DNA from: Thiotrichales bacterium
GTDB taxonomy: Bacteria > Pseudomonadota > Gammaproteobacteria > J044
Direction: 5' to 3'
Length of the DNA: 7,798 nt
NCBI GenBank assembly: GCA_024762895.1
Contig: JANTGN010000123.1
Location: 1-7,798 of the forward strand
The notes under the pieces were generated by a model. The model made no database searches, was not told where the DNA came from, and saw nothing but the letters and a program-made list of their open reading frames with translations. Shown here one piece after another: positions 1 to 6,376 of this stretch; within the stretch, counting starts at the first letter, position 1, and every line of letters starts with the position of its first letter. Made by a program: the position numbers and the translations under genes.

Positions 1-542
1 AACAGCATCGGAACCAGGCCGAGTGCATAGCGTGACCCGGCAAACAGCCCAAGTCGCAGGTTGATCACCTGAAATTGATCAGAGGCCTTTTCATGCAGGT
101 AATTCTCGATAGCGATAACATTGTCCAGATGCGGCCAGATACCCCGTTGAATACCCGGATGCATGGGATCACTGGAGCGCAATGGAGCCGCCACCGAGGT
201 GCTGCTGGTTTGAATAAAACGCTCAACGCCAGCCAGGCTTGCGGCATCGATCATGGTAATGGTCGGCTCGTAGAACAGCTCTTTGGAGGCCTGGGCATGA
301 TTCCACACGGACGTCCAGGCAGCCGCATTGCAGACTATATCTACTCCCTCAAAGAGTACTTTCAGATAGCCATGGTCACGAATATCCCCCTGGCGCACCT
401 CACCATCAAAGCTCGACAGCAGCCTGGAAGGATCACGACAGGCCGCAATCACCCGAACACCTGATTCCTTTTGCAAGGACTCAAGGATATGACTTCCGAC
501 AAAACCATTGGCCCCGGTCACCAGTACTGTTTTTTCCTGCAT
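1..542 (-). CDS. NAD-dependent epimerase/dehydratase (extended SDR), N-terminal part, cut by window edge
   Basis: The gene reads leftward from ATG at 542-540 and runs off the window after 180 codons. Residues 7-18 (LVTGANGFVGSH) are the GxxGxxG dinucleotide-binding loop of extended short-chain dehydrogenases. R36 follows the second strand, D53 sits in the QGDIRD segment, and NAAAW (72-76) is the usual strand-4 motif. SSTS at 113-116 fits the active-site Ser/Thr. The expected YxxxK around residues 138-142 is not present: the aligned stretch reads HLDNV before IENYL, so catalysis may differ from standard epimerases. RLGLFAG (163-169) resembles the R-x-x-x-x-Y/F-G-P region. A purine-rich AAGAGG lies a few bases before the start. 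The family acts on nucleotide sugars, flavonoid-like ketones or steroid-like substrates; the substrate cannot be told here. A palindromic operator in its promoter suggests ligand-controlled repression. Confidence 0.88.
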   Translation of the reverse strand, partial: MQEKTVLVTGANGFVGSHILESLQKESGVRVIAACRDPSRLLSSFDGEVRQGDIRDHGYLKVLFEGVDIVCNAAAWTSVWNHAQASKELFYEPTITMIDAASLAGVERFIQTSSTSVAAPLRSSDPMHPGIQRGIWPHLDNVIAIENYLHEKASDQFQVINLRLGLFAGSRYALGLVPML

Positions 543-556
543 GGGCAGACCTCTTA

Positions 557-572
557 TTGGATGATCGTACTA
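557..572 (-). promoter_or_regulatory. Second, degenerate operator copy
   Basis: Read on the minus strand this is TAGTACGATCATCCAA, which matches 13 of 16 bases of the perfect palindrome at 581-596. The two centres are 24 bp apart, a little over two helical turns, so two dimers could bind on nearly the same face of the DNA. It sits around the predicted transcription start of the epimerase gene. Confidence 0.4.
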
Positions 573-576
573 TTTT

Positions 577-605
577 AAGTTAGTATGATCATACTATTAA
601 GTCAA
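577..605 (-). promoter_or_regulatory. Probable sigma70-type promoter of the epimerase gene
   Basis: Reading leftward, TTGACT (605-600) is followed after exactly 17 bases by TAACTT (582-577). The -35 matches five of six consensus bases and the -10 three of six. The transcript would start near 570 and give a leader of about 28 bases before the ATG at 542. The palindrome at 581-596 fills the spacer, a placement typical for direct repression. The promoter was assigned by eye and is supported mainly by spacing and position. Confidence 0.45.
581..596. promoter_or_regulatory. Operator-like perfect 16-bp palindrome
   Basis: TAGTATGATCATACTA equals its own reverse complement over all 16 bases. It lies between the predicted -35 and -10 of the epimerase gene, and a second imperfect copy lies 24 bp downstream. 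Size, symmetry and position match operators of TetR-family repressors, but no regulator gene is in the window, so the protein that binds is unknown. Confidence 0.6.
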
Positions 606-636
606 TGCCTTTTTTAGCATTCGCTCTTTGGATTTA

Positions 637-665
637 TTGACAGCCAAATATTAGATCGCAACGAT
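637..665 (+). promoter_or_regulatory. Candidate plus-strand promoter with overlapping dyad
   Basis: A consensus TTGACA at 637-642 is followed after 17 bases by AACGAT (660-665), a weak -10 with three of six matches. A 15-bp dyad, AGATCG-CAA-CGATCT (653-667), overlaps this -10 and could be a regulator site. No protein gene follows on this strand; the next clear plus-strand element is the terminator ending at 742. Confidence 0.25.
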
Positions 666-671
666 CTGCTG

Positions 672-742
672 TAGCGGAATAAGTCAGAAATAGAGTTATG
701 CGTAGATAAAAAAGCATGGTCCACTCTTATCGAGTGGTTTTT
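672..742 (+). ncRNA. Possible small RNA of about 70 nt (hypothesis)
   Basis: This interval runs from the expected start point of the TTGACA promoter at 637 to the last U of a strong intrinsic terminator. It has no open reading frame of note and no coding gene on the plus strand upstream to account for the terminator. The central part is A-rich (for example AAAAAA at about 708-713), followed by the terminal hairpin and U-run, a layout common in trans-acting small RNAs. I do not recognise a known family. The -10 is weak, and the hairpin could instead end minus-strand transcripts from the 78-residue gene, so confidence is low. Confidence 0.2.
721..742 (+). terminator. Intrinsic (rho-independent) terminator
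   Basis: CCACTC (721-726) and GAGTGG (732-737) form a perfect 6-bp stem around a 5-base loop and are followed directly by TTTTT (738-742). On the minus strand the same hairpin is followed, after seven bases, by TTTTTT (708-713 region), so it may also stop leftward transcripts from the gene at 1098-862. The direct U-run makes plus-strand use the better fit. Confidence 0.65.
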
Positions 743-861
743 CAGAATATCAGGATCGCTCTTAGCGCCTTAAAACAATCACTGAATCATTGAACACCGA
801 TGCCAGGGGAGTAAAACACTCACCCCCTCCATCAGGAGAACACCTGGACTATCATCTGGGA

Positions 862-1098
862 CTAGATGCCACCAACCAGTTCAGCATGAAACCCCTGTCT
901 CTGCACATAATGCAGCAGATTGTCGGCTGATATCTCCAGGGGGTCATAGTCCACTACCATCAGATGCCGGGACTTCTCATGCACACAGGCAGCGACCACT
1001 CCCTCGTGATCGGCCAGCTCGCGTTCGACAGTCTCAAGTTCATTATCAGACAGTGATTCATCGATATGGATAATCGTTGCCGTATTGAAGGTTGTCAT
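862..1098 (-). CDS. Small heavy-metal-associated-like (ferredoxin-fold) protein without the CxxC motif
   Basis: A complete 78-residue cytoplasmic protein. It starts at ATG 1098 with an excellent AAGGAGG ribosome site (1112-1106) seven bases upstream and ends with TAG. The predicted order is strand (TATIIHID, 6-13), helix (about 18-32), strand (VVAACVHE, 34-41), strand (HLMVVDYDP, 45-53), helix (about 58-68), strand (HAELVGG). This beta-alpha-beta-beta-alpha-beta pattern, with VDYDP before helix 2 and QGFHAEL near the end, is that of HMA/CopZ-type domains. The metal-binding CxxC normally sits in the loop after strand 1; here that loop reads DESLSDN and the only cysteine is C38. It therefore probably does not bind copper in the usual way. 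Homologues are often named only HMA-domain or ATP-binding protein. It has its own promoter and is not obviously part of the efflux operon. Confidence 0.8.
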   Translation of the reverse strand: MTTFNTATIIHIDESLSDNELETVERELADHEGVVAACVHEKSRHLMVVDYDPLEISADNLLHYVQRQGFHAELVGGI

Positions 1099-1139
1099 GA
1101 CGATTCCTCCTTGCAGTATATTCGGCTTGTGGAACTATG

Positions 1140-1167
1140 AATCTAGAACATCCTGACGCTATTTCAA
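1140..1167 (-). promoter_or_regulatory. Probable promoter of the 78-residue HMA-like gene
   Basis: On the minus strand TTGAAA (1167-1162, five of six matches to the -35) is followed after 16 bases by TAGATT (1145-1140, four of six matches to the -10). It lies 42 bases before the start codon and between the methyltransferase stop and this gene, so the small gene can be transcribed independently of the efflux operon. I see no convincing intrinsic terminator after the methyltransferase, so read-through is also possible. Confidence 0.45.
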
Positions 1168-1239
1168 GGGGGCATATTGCTTATAAAGAGACTTAATATA
1201 AAAGATAAAGGATCAGCCCAGGCAAAATGGCAATCTGGA

Positions 1240-1956
1240 CTACTGAGTGTCCCGTTTTATGAAGCTTAGAAAATAATTCGTTTCCAGGAGATCGGAGTCC
1301 GCGATCAACTTAAAGCCGGCCGACTCAACCTCCTGAATGACGGTGTTCTTGTCGGCACGAACATGCGACATGACCCAGGAGGAGCTGACACCCGGCTGTT
1401 TTCTAAAATCGATAATGACCAGTTGCCCCCCTTCCCTGAGCGCTGCATGAATAGAGGCCAGCATGGTCCGGGGATATTCAAAGTGATGGTAGGTATCGGC
1501 AAGATAGGCCAGGTCTATGCTACTGGCCGGCAGGCCGGTTGATTTATCGGTATTGACGATGCCCTGAATGTTATCCAGGCCCTGCTGCCTGGCCATCGCT
1601 TCAATACTGCGGACAAAATTTTCCGATATGTCGATGGCATACACCCTGCCCTGCACACCGACCTTCCCTGAAAACAGGCGTGTGAACAGTCCAGTACCGG
1701 CGCCAATATCGGCCACCGCCATCCCGGGTTGGAGCCCCAGCGCCTGAACGATCTCCTGGCGCTTGTCGTAGAGCTCGCGACCAGGTCGTTCAAACACACT
1801 CACCCAGCGCTCAAATTCTGCATCGTAATAATACTGGTTGATCCCGGGATTGACGTTGGCCTCTTCGGCATACAGGGGTGTCCAAACAAGGCCCATCAGT
1901 ATTACCCCTAAGAGCAACCCTCTTCTATCCACGTGCTTAAGCATTGAGACATTCAA
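1240..1956 (-). CDS. Exported class I SAM-dependent methyltransferase, last gene of the efflux operon
   Basis: The longest reading is 238 residues from a TTG at 1956; ATG at 1944 (residue 5) is the more likely start by signal-peptide shape. Residues 5-30 form a signal peptide: basic region with DRRGLLLG, hydrophobic core to about 25, and cleavage after LYA at 30. The mature part is a Rossmann methyltransferase. Motif I is VADIGAGTGLF (81-91), the acidic end of strand 2 is D109 in YAIDIS, motif II is DLAYLADTYHHF (148-159), and strand 5 is LVIIDFRK (179-186). The C terminus is conserved-looking (ESAGF, YFLSFIK). The family transfers a methyl group from SAM; the acceptor is not known. It begins only 14 bases after the RND pump gene and so is very likely co-transcribed. 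An exported SAM enzyme is odd because SAM is cytoplasmic. The start region also contains an out-of-frame nine-codon ORF with the best ribosome site. Confidence 0.85.
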   Translation of the reverse strand: MNVSMLKHVDRRGLLLGVILMGLVWTPLYAEEANVNPGINQYYYDAEFERWVSVFERPGRELYDKRQEIVQALGLQPGMAVADIGAGTGLFTRLFSGKVGVQGRVYAIDISENFVRSIEAMARQQGLDNIQGIVNTDKSTGLPASSIDLAYLADTYHHFEYPRTMLASIHAALREGGQLVIIDFRKQPGVSSSWVMSHVRADKNTVIQEVESAGFKLIADSDLLETNYFLSFIKRDTQ

Positions 1957-1970
1957 TCCGGACCATGCAC

Positions 1971-4900
1971 TCAGCCTTCCTGAGGTAGCGTCGTCTGAGA
2001 CATTGCCGCACCCCGGGATGGCGCATGATGATCACGAGCCAGTAACAGGTAGAATGCGGGCACCACGAACAGGGTAAACAGGGTCCCTATACCCAGCCCC
2101 GTCGCAATAACCAGTCCAATATCGAATCGGCTGACGGCACCAGGACCGCTTGCCGTGAGTAGCGGCACCATGGCAACGACCATGGCCACGGTCGTCATCA
2201 GGATAGGACGCAGCCGTATGGCCGAGGCCCGTTCTACGGCCTCGCGCCTGCTCAGTCCTTCCTTGATCTGCAACTGGTTGGAAAACTCGACGATCAGGAT
2301 ACCATTCTTTGCAATCAGGCCTATCAGCGTAATCAGCCCTACCTGGGTATAGATATTCACGGAGGCAAATCCCAGCATCATGAAGGCCAGGGCACTGGCC
2401 AGGGACAGCGGTACCGAAATCAGTATAATCAGAGGGTCACGCCAGCTCTCGAACTGAGCAGCCAGTACCAGGTAGATGACCAGCAATGACATAAAGAAGG
2501 TGATCAGCAGCGCACTGCCCTGCTGCACATACTGACGGGACTCACCAGTGTAATCCCAGCTATAACCTCGTGGAAACAGCTCTGCGGCCGCCCCTTCAAG
2601 AAACGCAATAGCATCTCCCTGGGTCACGTTAGGGGGCATGAGACCCTGAATAGTGAGGCTATTCAACTGCTGGAACTGAGTCCGCTTACTCGGCTCTACA
2701 TCCTTTTCAAACCGGACCAGCGAAGACAGGGGTACCTGATCACCCGAGGCCGTACTCAGGTAATAGTTCGACAGGGACTCGGCCGTCTTACGCTGCTCAT
2801 CTTCGATCTGCGCGATCACCTTGTAGCTCCTGCCCTGCAGGCTGAATCGATTCACATACTGTCCACTCAGGGCGCTGGCAAGATTGCGCCCGATCTCCTG
2901 CATGGAGATACCCAGGTCACCGGCCCGGTCTCGGTCGATGATCAGGTTAATCTTTGGACGGGCAAACTGCAGATCCTTTTGCAGGAAGATAAACAGGCCA
3001 CTTTGCATGGCCTTGCCGATCAACTCATCGGCCACCTCGTTCATCTGGCGATAATCGGCATCACTGGTCATCACAAACTGTAGCGGGAAACCGCCACCCG
3101 TACCCGGCAGACTGGGACGAGGAACGACCGCGACCTGGAACCCGGACACCTGACTGACCTTGCCCTGCACCTCGGGCTGGATCTCCATCTGGGATCGTTC
3201 GCGCTGTGACTGAGGTGGCATCTTAAAACCTCCAAACACGGTGTTGTTGTCACCGAACCCCAGGATCAGAAAGCTTTCTTTATATTCCTTCACCGACTCG
3301 AAGGAATCGACGATCTCTCGCGTGTAGACCTCGTTGTAATCGATGGTTGCTGTCTGAGGGCCCTGTGCAAAGAAAAACAGAATGCCCTGGTCCTCGGTAG
3401 GTGCCAGCTCTTTCTGAGACAGCATGAACATGAAATAAATGCTCACCAGTACCAACGCACCAAAGACAACAACCGCCCATGGATATTCGATGACGGCATG
3501 TAAGGTACGCTGATAACGACCGGCCAGTCCATGAAAGAAGTTTTCAACTGCATGCTCAAAACGGCCTTCTTTAGAAGACTCAACCAGCACTCGGGAGGCC
3601 AGCATGGGCGCCAGGGTTAAGGCCACCACACCGGAGATGACCACGGCGCCCGCAAGCGCAAAGGCAAACTCGGTAAAGAGTGTTCCCACGAGTCCACCCA
3701 TAAAACCAATCGGTGCATACACGGCCACCAGGGTCGTGGTCATGGAGATAATCGGCAACCCCAGTTCACGCGCCCCCTTGATCGCCGCATCAAAGCGCGA
3801 CTCCCCTGCCGCGAGGTGCCGGTGGACGTTTTCTACCACCACGATGGCATCATCCACTACCAGACCGATGGCCAGTACCATAGCCAGCAGGGTCAGCAGG
3901 TTCAGGGAGAATCCCATCAGGAGCATGAGGAAGGCACCACCAATCAGAGATAAAGGTACCGTCACCGCAGGAATCAGGGCCGCACGCAGTGAACCCAGGG
4001 ATAGATAGATCACCGCCAGCACAATCACCACGGCCTCGGCCAGGGTCATAATTACTTCGTCGATCGAGTCCTGGATGAACTCACTGGCATCATAGGGCAA
4101 TACCAGCTGCATCCCTTCGGGTACCTGGGTCTTAATTTTTTCAAACTCGGTGCGTACCAGCTGCGCCACGGTCAGCGGATTGGCCCCGGGCGCCTGTGTA
4201 ATACCCATAAAGATGGCATTCTTACCCTTGTACCAGTTGGTGGAATCGTAATCCTCAGCACCCAGTTCAATTTGTGCCACGTCCTCCAGTCGGATCAGTA
4301 CACCATTGTGCTCCTTGATGATGAGTCGCCGAAAATCATCCACGGTGGAGGCATCCGTATTGGCACCGAGATCGATCTGCACATACTGGCCCTGGACCTT
4401 GCCGACACCTGAAAGATAGTTATTGGCGCGTAGTGCCTCTGCCACCTGCCCCGGCGTCAGTTCAAAGGCAGCCAGAAGATCAGGTTCCAGCCATACACGC
4501 ATGGCAAAGGTCTTATTACCCAACAGCTCTGCCTTACCCACGCCTTCAATGGCCTGCAGTTTGGGCTGGACCACACGCAGTAGATAATCGGTGATCTGGG
4601 CCGGCGCCATGGAATCGCTGTAAAAGGCCATGTACATGAGGGCGGTTCGATCGCCGGTCTGAGAGGTGATCACCGGGTCTTCTGATTCAGCCGGCAGGAC
4701 ATTGCGCCGACTGGATACCTTGGCCTGGATCTCGGCAACCGCCGCATTCGGATCATAATTCAGACGCATGTGCGCCTCGATAATCGAGATGCCCTGCTTA
4801 CTGGAAGATGACAGGTAATCAATACCACTGGCCTCGGCAATGGCCTGCTGCAGGGGTGTGGTGATAAAGCCCTGGACCAGTTCACTGCTGGCACCCGGAT

Positions 4901-5051
4901 AAGTCGTGGTGATGGTGACCACGGTATCCATGGTCTCCGGATACTGACGCACCTCGAGAGAGGTCAGGGCACGCAGGCCAAGCACCAGGATCAACAGGCT
5001 GATCACACTGGCCAGGACCGGCCGATGAATAAAGAGGTCGGTAAATTTCAT
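1971..5051 (-). CDS. RND-family multidrug efflux pump, inner-membrane permease (HAE1/AcrB-MexI type)
   Basis: A complete 1026-residue proton-driven pump, the usual length for hydrophobe/amphiphile efflux RND proteins. TM1 is at about 12-30, followed by a large periplasmic porter domain (about 31-330), TM2-6 (about 333-490), a linker, TM7 (about 523-545), a second porter domain (about 546-845) and TM8-12 (about 846-1004). The TM4 motif LAIGLVVDDAIVVVENVHRH carries the proton-relay aspartates D400 and D401; the TM10 lysine is K915 in GLIAKNGILIVEF. The segment YPGASSELVQ (51-60) is typical of the family. It would trap drugs, dyes or solvents in the periplasm or outer leaflet and pass them to an outer-membrane channel. 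Its ATG follows directly on the TAA of the fusion-protein gene (TAAATG), so translation is probably coupled. The sequence resembles MexI/MexF-like pumps, but a specific name or substrate cannot be given. Confidence 0.96.
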   Translation of the reverse strand: MKFTDLFIHRPVLASVISLLILVLGLRALTSLEVRQYPETMDTVVTITTTYPGASSELVQGFITTPLQQAIAEASGIDYLSSSSKQGISIIEAHMRLNYDPNAAVAEIQAKVSSRRNVLPAESEDPVITSQTGDRTALMYMAFYSDSMAPAQITDYLLRVVQPKLQAIEGVGKAELLGNKTFAMRVWLEPDLLAAFELTPGQVAEALRANNYLSGVGKVQGQYVQIDLGANTDASTVDDFRRLIIKEHNGVLIRLEDVAQIELGAEDYDSTNWYKGKNAIFMGITQAPGANPLTVAQLVRTEFEKIKTQVPEGMQLVLPYDASEFIQDSIDEVIMTLAEAVVIVLAVIYLSLGSLRAALIPAVTVPLSLIGGAFLMLLMGFSLNLLTLLAMVLAIGLVVDDAIVVVENVHRHLAAGESRFDAAIKGARELGLPIISMTTTLVAVYAPIGFMGGLVGTLFTEFAFALAGAVVISGVVALTLAPMLASRVLVESSKEGRFEHAVENFFHGLAGRYQRTLHAVIEYPWAVVVFGALVLVSIYFMFMLSQKELAPTEDQGILFFFAQGPQTATIDYNEVYTREIVDSFESVKEYKESFLILGFGDNNTVFGGFKMPPQSQRERSQMEIQPEVQGKVSQVSGFQVAVVPRPSLPGTGGGFPLQFVMTSDADYRQMNEVADELIGKAMQSGLFIFLQKDLQFARPKINLIIDRDRAGDLGISMQEIGRNLASALSGQYVNRFSLQGRSYKVIAQIEDEQRKTAESLSNYYLSTASGDQVPLSSLVRFEKDVEPSKRTQFQQLNSLTIQGLMPPNVTQGDAIAFLEGAAAELFPRGYSWDYTGESRQYVQQGSALLITFFMSLLVIYLVLAAQFESWRDPLIILISVPLSLASALAFMMLGFASVNIYTQVGLITLIGLIAKNGILIVEFSNQLQIKEGLSRREAVERASAIRLRPILMTTVAMVVAMVPLLTASGPGAVSRFDIGLVIATGLGIGTLFTLFVVPAFYLLLARDHHAPSRGAAMSQTTLPQEG

Positions 5052-6143
5052 TTATTCAGCGTCTCTTTCCGAAGGCGCTGGTTTGGAATCGATCTGCACC
5101 ATCATGTCATTACGTAGCTTCACCTGCCCGGCAGCAACAACCTGCTCCCCGGCCTTCAGGCCCCTGGTGATGGCGACTCGTCCATCTCGGGTCGCACCCG
5201 TCTCTACCTGACGATAGACCGTCTTATACCCATCACCTGAAGACTCGACGACGTAGACATACTCGCCATAGGGGTTGTAGGTCACGGCGGTGCTCGGCAG
5301 GGTCAGCACCGATTCTGCCTGCGGCATCAGAACCTCGACATAGGCAAACATACCGGGCTGGAGTTTCTCCTTGGGGTTTTTGAGGTCTGCGCGTATCTTG
5401 ATGCTACGGGTACCGATATCGATCGCCGGCGTGATAGCGGTAATAACCCCTTCAAACACCTCATCGGGATAGGCCTGCACCCTGACCCTGATGGTCTGAT
5501 CGATGGCGAGACTGGACAAGTTCCGTTCAGGCAGAGAGAAGTCGGCATGGATCAGATCCAGCGCATCCAGTGACACGATAGCGGTGCCCACTGCAAGATA
5601 TTCGCCCACGCTGACCTGGCGGATTCCCAGCCTGCCGGCGAAGGGTGCCTTGATACGTTTTTTCTCCAACAGGGCCTTTTGCAGGGCAACACTAGCCCTG
5701 GCCCCTTCCAGCAGCGCCCGTGCCTCGTCATATTCGGACTGTGAGCTCAGATTCTTGCCGATGAGCTGCTTGACCCGATCGAACTTTACCTTTGCCAGCC
5801 ACTGCGCGGCCTCGAGCCTGTCGAGATCGGCCTGGTCGGTCGAGGTATCGAGCTCTACCAGCAGCTGGCCTTGAGTGACCTTATCACCCGACTTGAAATG
5901 AAAGGCCTTGACCATACCGGCCACCTCGTTGCTGATCTGGATACCGGCACTGGTTTCCAGACTACCGACGGTGCTGAGCGTGGGCAGCCAGGTCTCTTCA
6001 CGCACCTCACTCACAGCGACCATGGGTGGGGGAGGCATCTGACGGTTGGCCATGGCGTCCTGTATCTGCAGGACCTTGGTGCCGAACAAACCACCGAATA
6101 CTACGAGTGAAAAGGCAATGACAATTAAGAGGCGTTTAAACAT
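5052..6143 (-). CDS. RND efflux periplasmic adaptor (membrane fusion protein, HlyD/MexH-like)
   Basis: A complete 363-residue adaptor that links the RND pump to an outer-membrane channel. Residues 4-24 form an N-terminal membrane segment; there is no lipobox cysteine, so it is probably anchored by this helix. A proline run follows (PPPP, 37-40). The lipoyl half-motifs are at about 68-99 (VAGMVKAFHFKSGDKVTQGQ) and 163-193 (KAPFAGRLGIRQVSVGEYL). Between them lies a short alpha-hairpin (about 103-162) that would contact the outer-membrane factor. The beta-barrel spans about 196-272 and contains TPAIDIGTRSIKIRA; the membrane-proximal domain follows to about 350. The start ATG at 6143 has AGGTGA (6152-6147) three bases upstream. 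It is the first gene of the operon, and its stop codon abuts the pump start. The family match is clear; the pump's substrate is not evident. Confidence 0.95.
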   Translation of the reverse strand: MFKRLLIVIAFSLVVFGGLFGTKVLQIQDAMANRQMPPPPMVAVSEVREETWLPTLSTVGSLETSAGIQISNEVAGMVKAFHFKSGDKVTQGQLLVELDTSTDQADLDRLEAAQWLAKVKFDRVKQLIGKNLSSQSEYDEARALLEGARASVALQKALLEKKRIKAPFAGRLGIRQVSVGEYLAVGTAIVSLDALDLIHADFSLPERNLSSLAIDQTIRVRVQAYPDEVFEGVITAITPAIDIGTRSIKIRADLKNPKEKLQPGMFAYVEVLMPQAESVLTLPSTAVTYNPYGEYVYVVESSGDGYKTVYRQVETGATRDGRVAITRGLKAGEQVVAAGQVKLRNDMMVQIDSKPAPSERDAE

Positions 6144-6146
6144 AGT

Positions 6147-6152
6147 TCACCT
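6147..6152 (-). promoter_or_regulatory. Ribosome binding site of the adaptor gene
   Basis: AGGTGA on the minus strand ends three bases before ATG 6143. It supports this start for the adaptor and for the operon's first cistron. Confidence 0.6.
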
Positions 6153-6230
6153 GGATGGTTCATATTATTGAAGACCGCTTGTTAGCACCCTGGTCGCCCC
6201 ATCCTGATGGGTCATGACCTTACCAGATTG

Positions 6231-6236
6231 AGTATA
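6231..6236 (-). promoter_or_regulatory. Candidate -10 box for the efflux operon
   Basis: TATACT on the minus strand matches five of six -10 bases. The nearest -35-like hexamer, TTGAGG, is 19 bases upstream, which is longer than ideal. A 10-bp palindrome, GGTCATGACC (6210-6219), lies just downstream near the expected transcript start and could be a regulator site. The leader would be about 80 bases. Confidence 0.3.
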
Positions 6237-6319
6237 ACGCTCTGACTAAAAAATACCTCAATGCGGACACAACTTACAGGGTAGTTTACTGCCAGCCATG
6301 GGACATAGTAATTATCAGT

Positions 6320-6325
6320 TATAAT
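6320..6325 (+). promoter_or_regulatory. Candidate -10 box for the cytochrome gene
   Basis: A consensus TATAAT lies 51 bases before the ATG at 6377. No good -35 is present at 16-18 bases upstream. The box overlaps a small AT-rich dyad, ATTAT-CAGTT-ATAAT (6311-6325), which might be a binding site for an activator. The assignment rests on the -10 match and position only. Confidence 0.3.
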
Positions 6326-6376
6326 CCGGATAGATTAAGATGCCGATCTGCCCACCGCTATCATTATCGGTTACTC

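Noticed and set aside
75..464. Plus-strand ORF of 129 codons
   Set aside because: It is antisense to the epimerase gene, whose reading gives clear family motifs; the plus-strand product shows no recognisable domain.
806..826. Hairpin GGGGAGT/ACT-CA-CCCC as terminator of the HMA-like gene
   Set aside because: The stem has a two-base bulge and no U-run follows on either strand.
3604..4008. Plus-strand ORF of 134 codons
   Set aside because: It lies wholly antisense within the RND pump gene over its TM2-TM6 region; the Ser/Thr/Ala/Arg-rich product is typical of a shadow frame.
5503..5874. Plus-strand ORF of 123 codons
   Set aside because: It is antisense to the adaptor's coiled-coil and lipoyl region, low in complexity and Ser-rich; a shadow of the real gene.
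6198..6211. CCCAT-CCTG-ATGGG hairpin in the adaptor leader
   Set aside because: A five-bp stem with no U-run or neighbouring conserved element; likely chance, though it sits in a leader.
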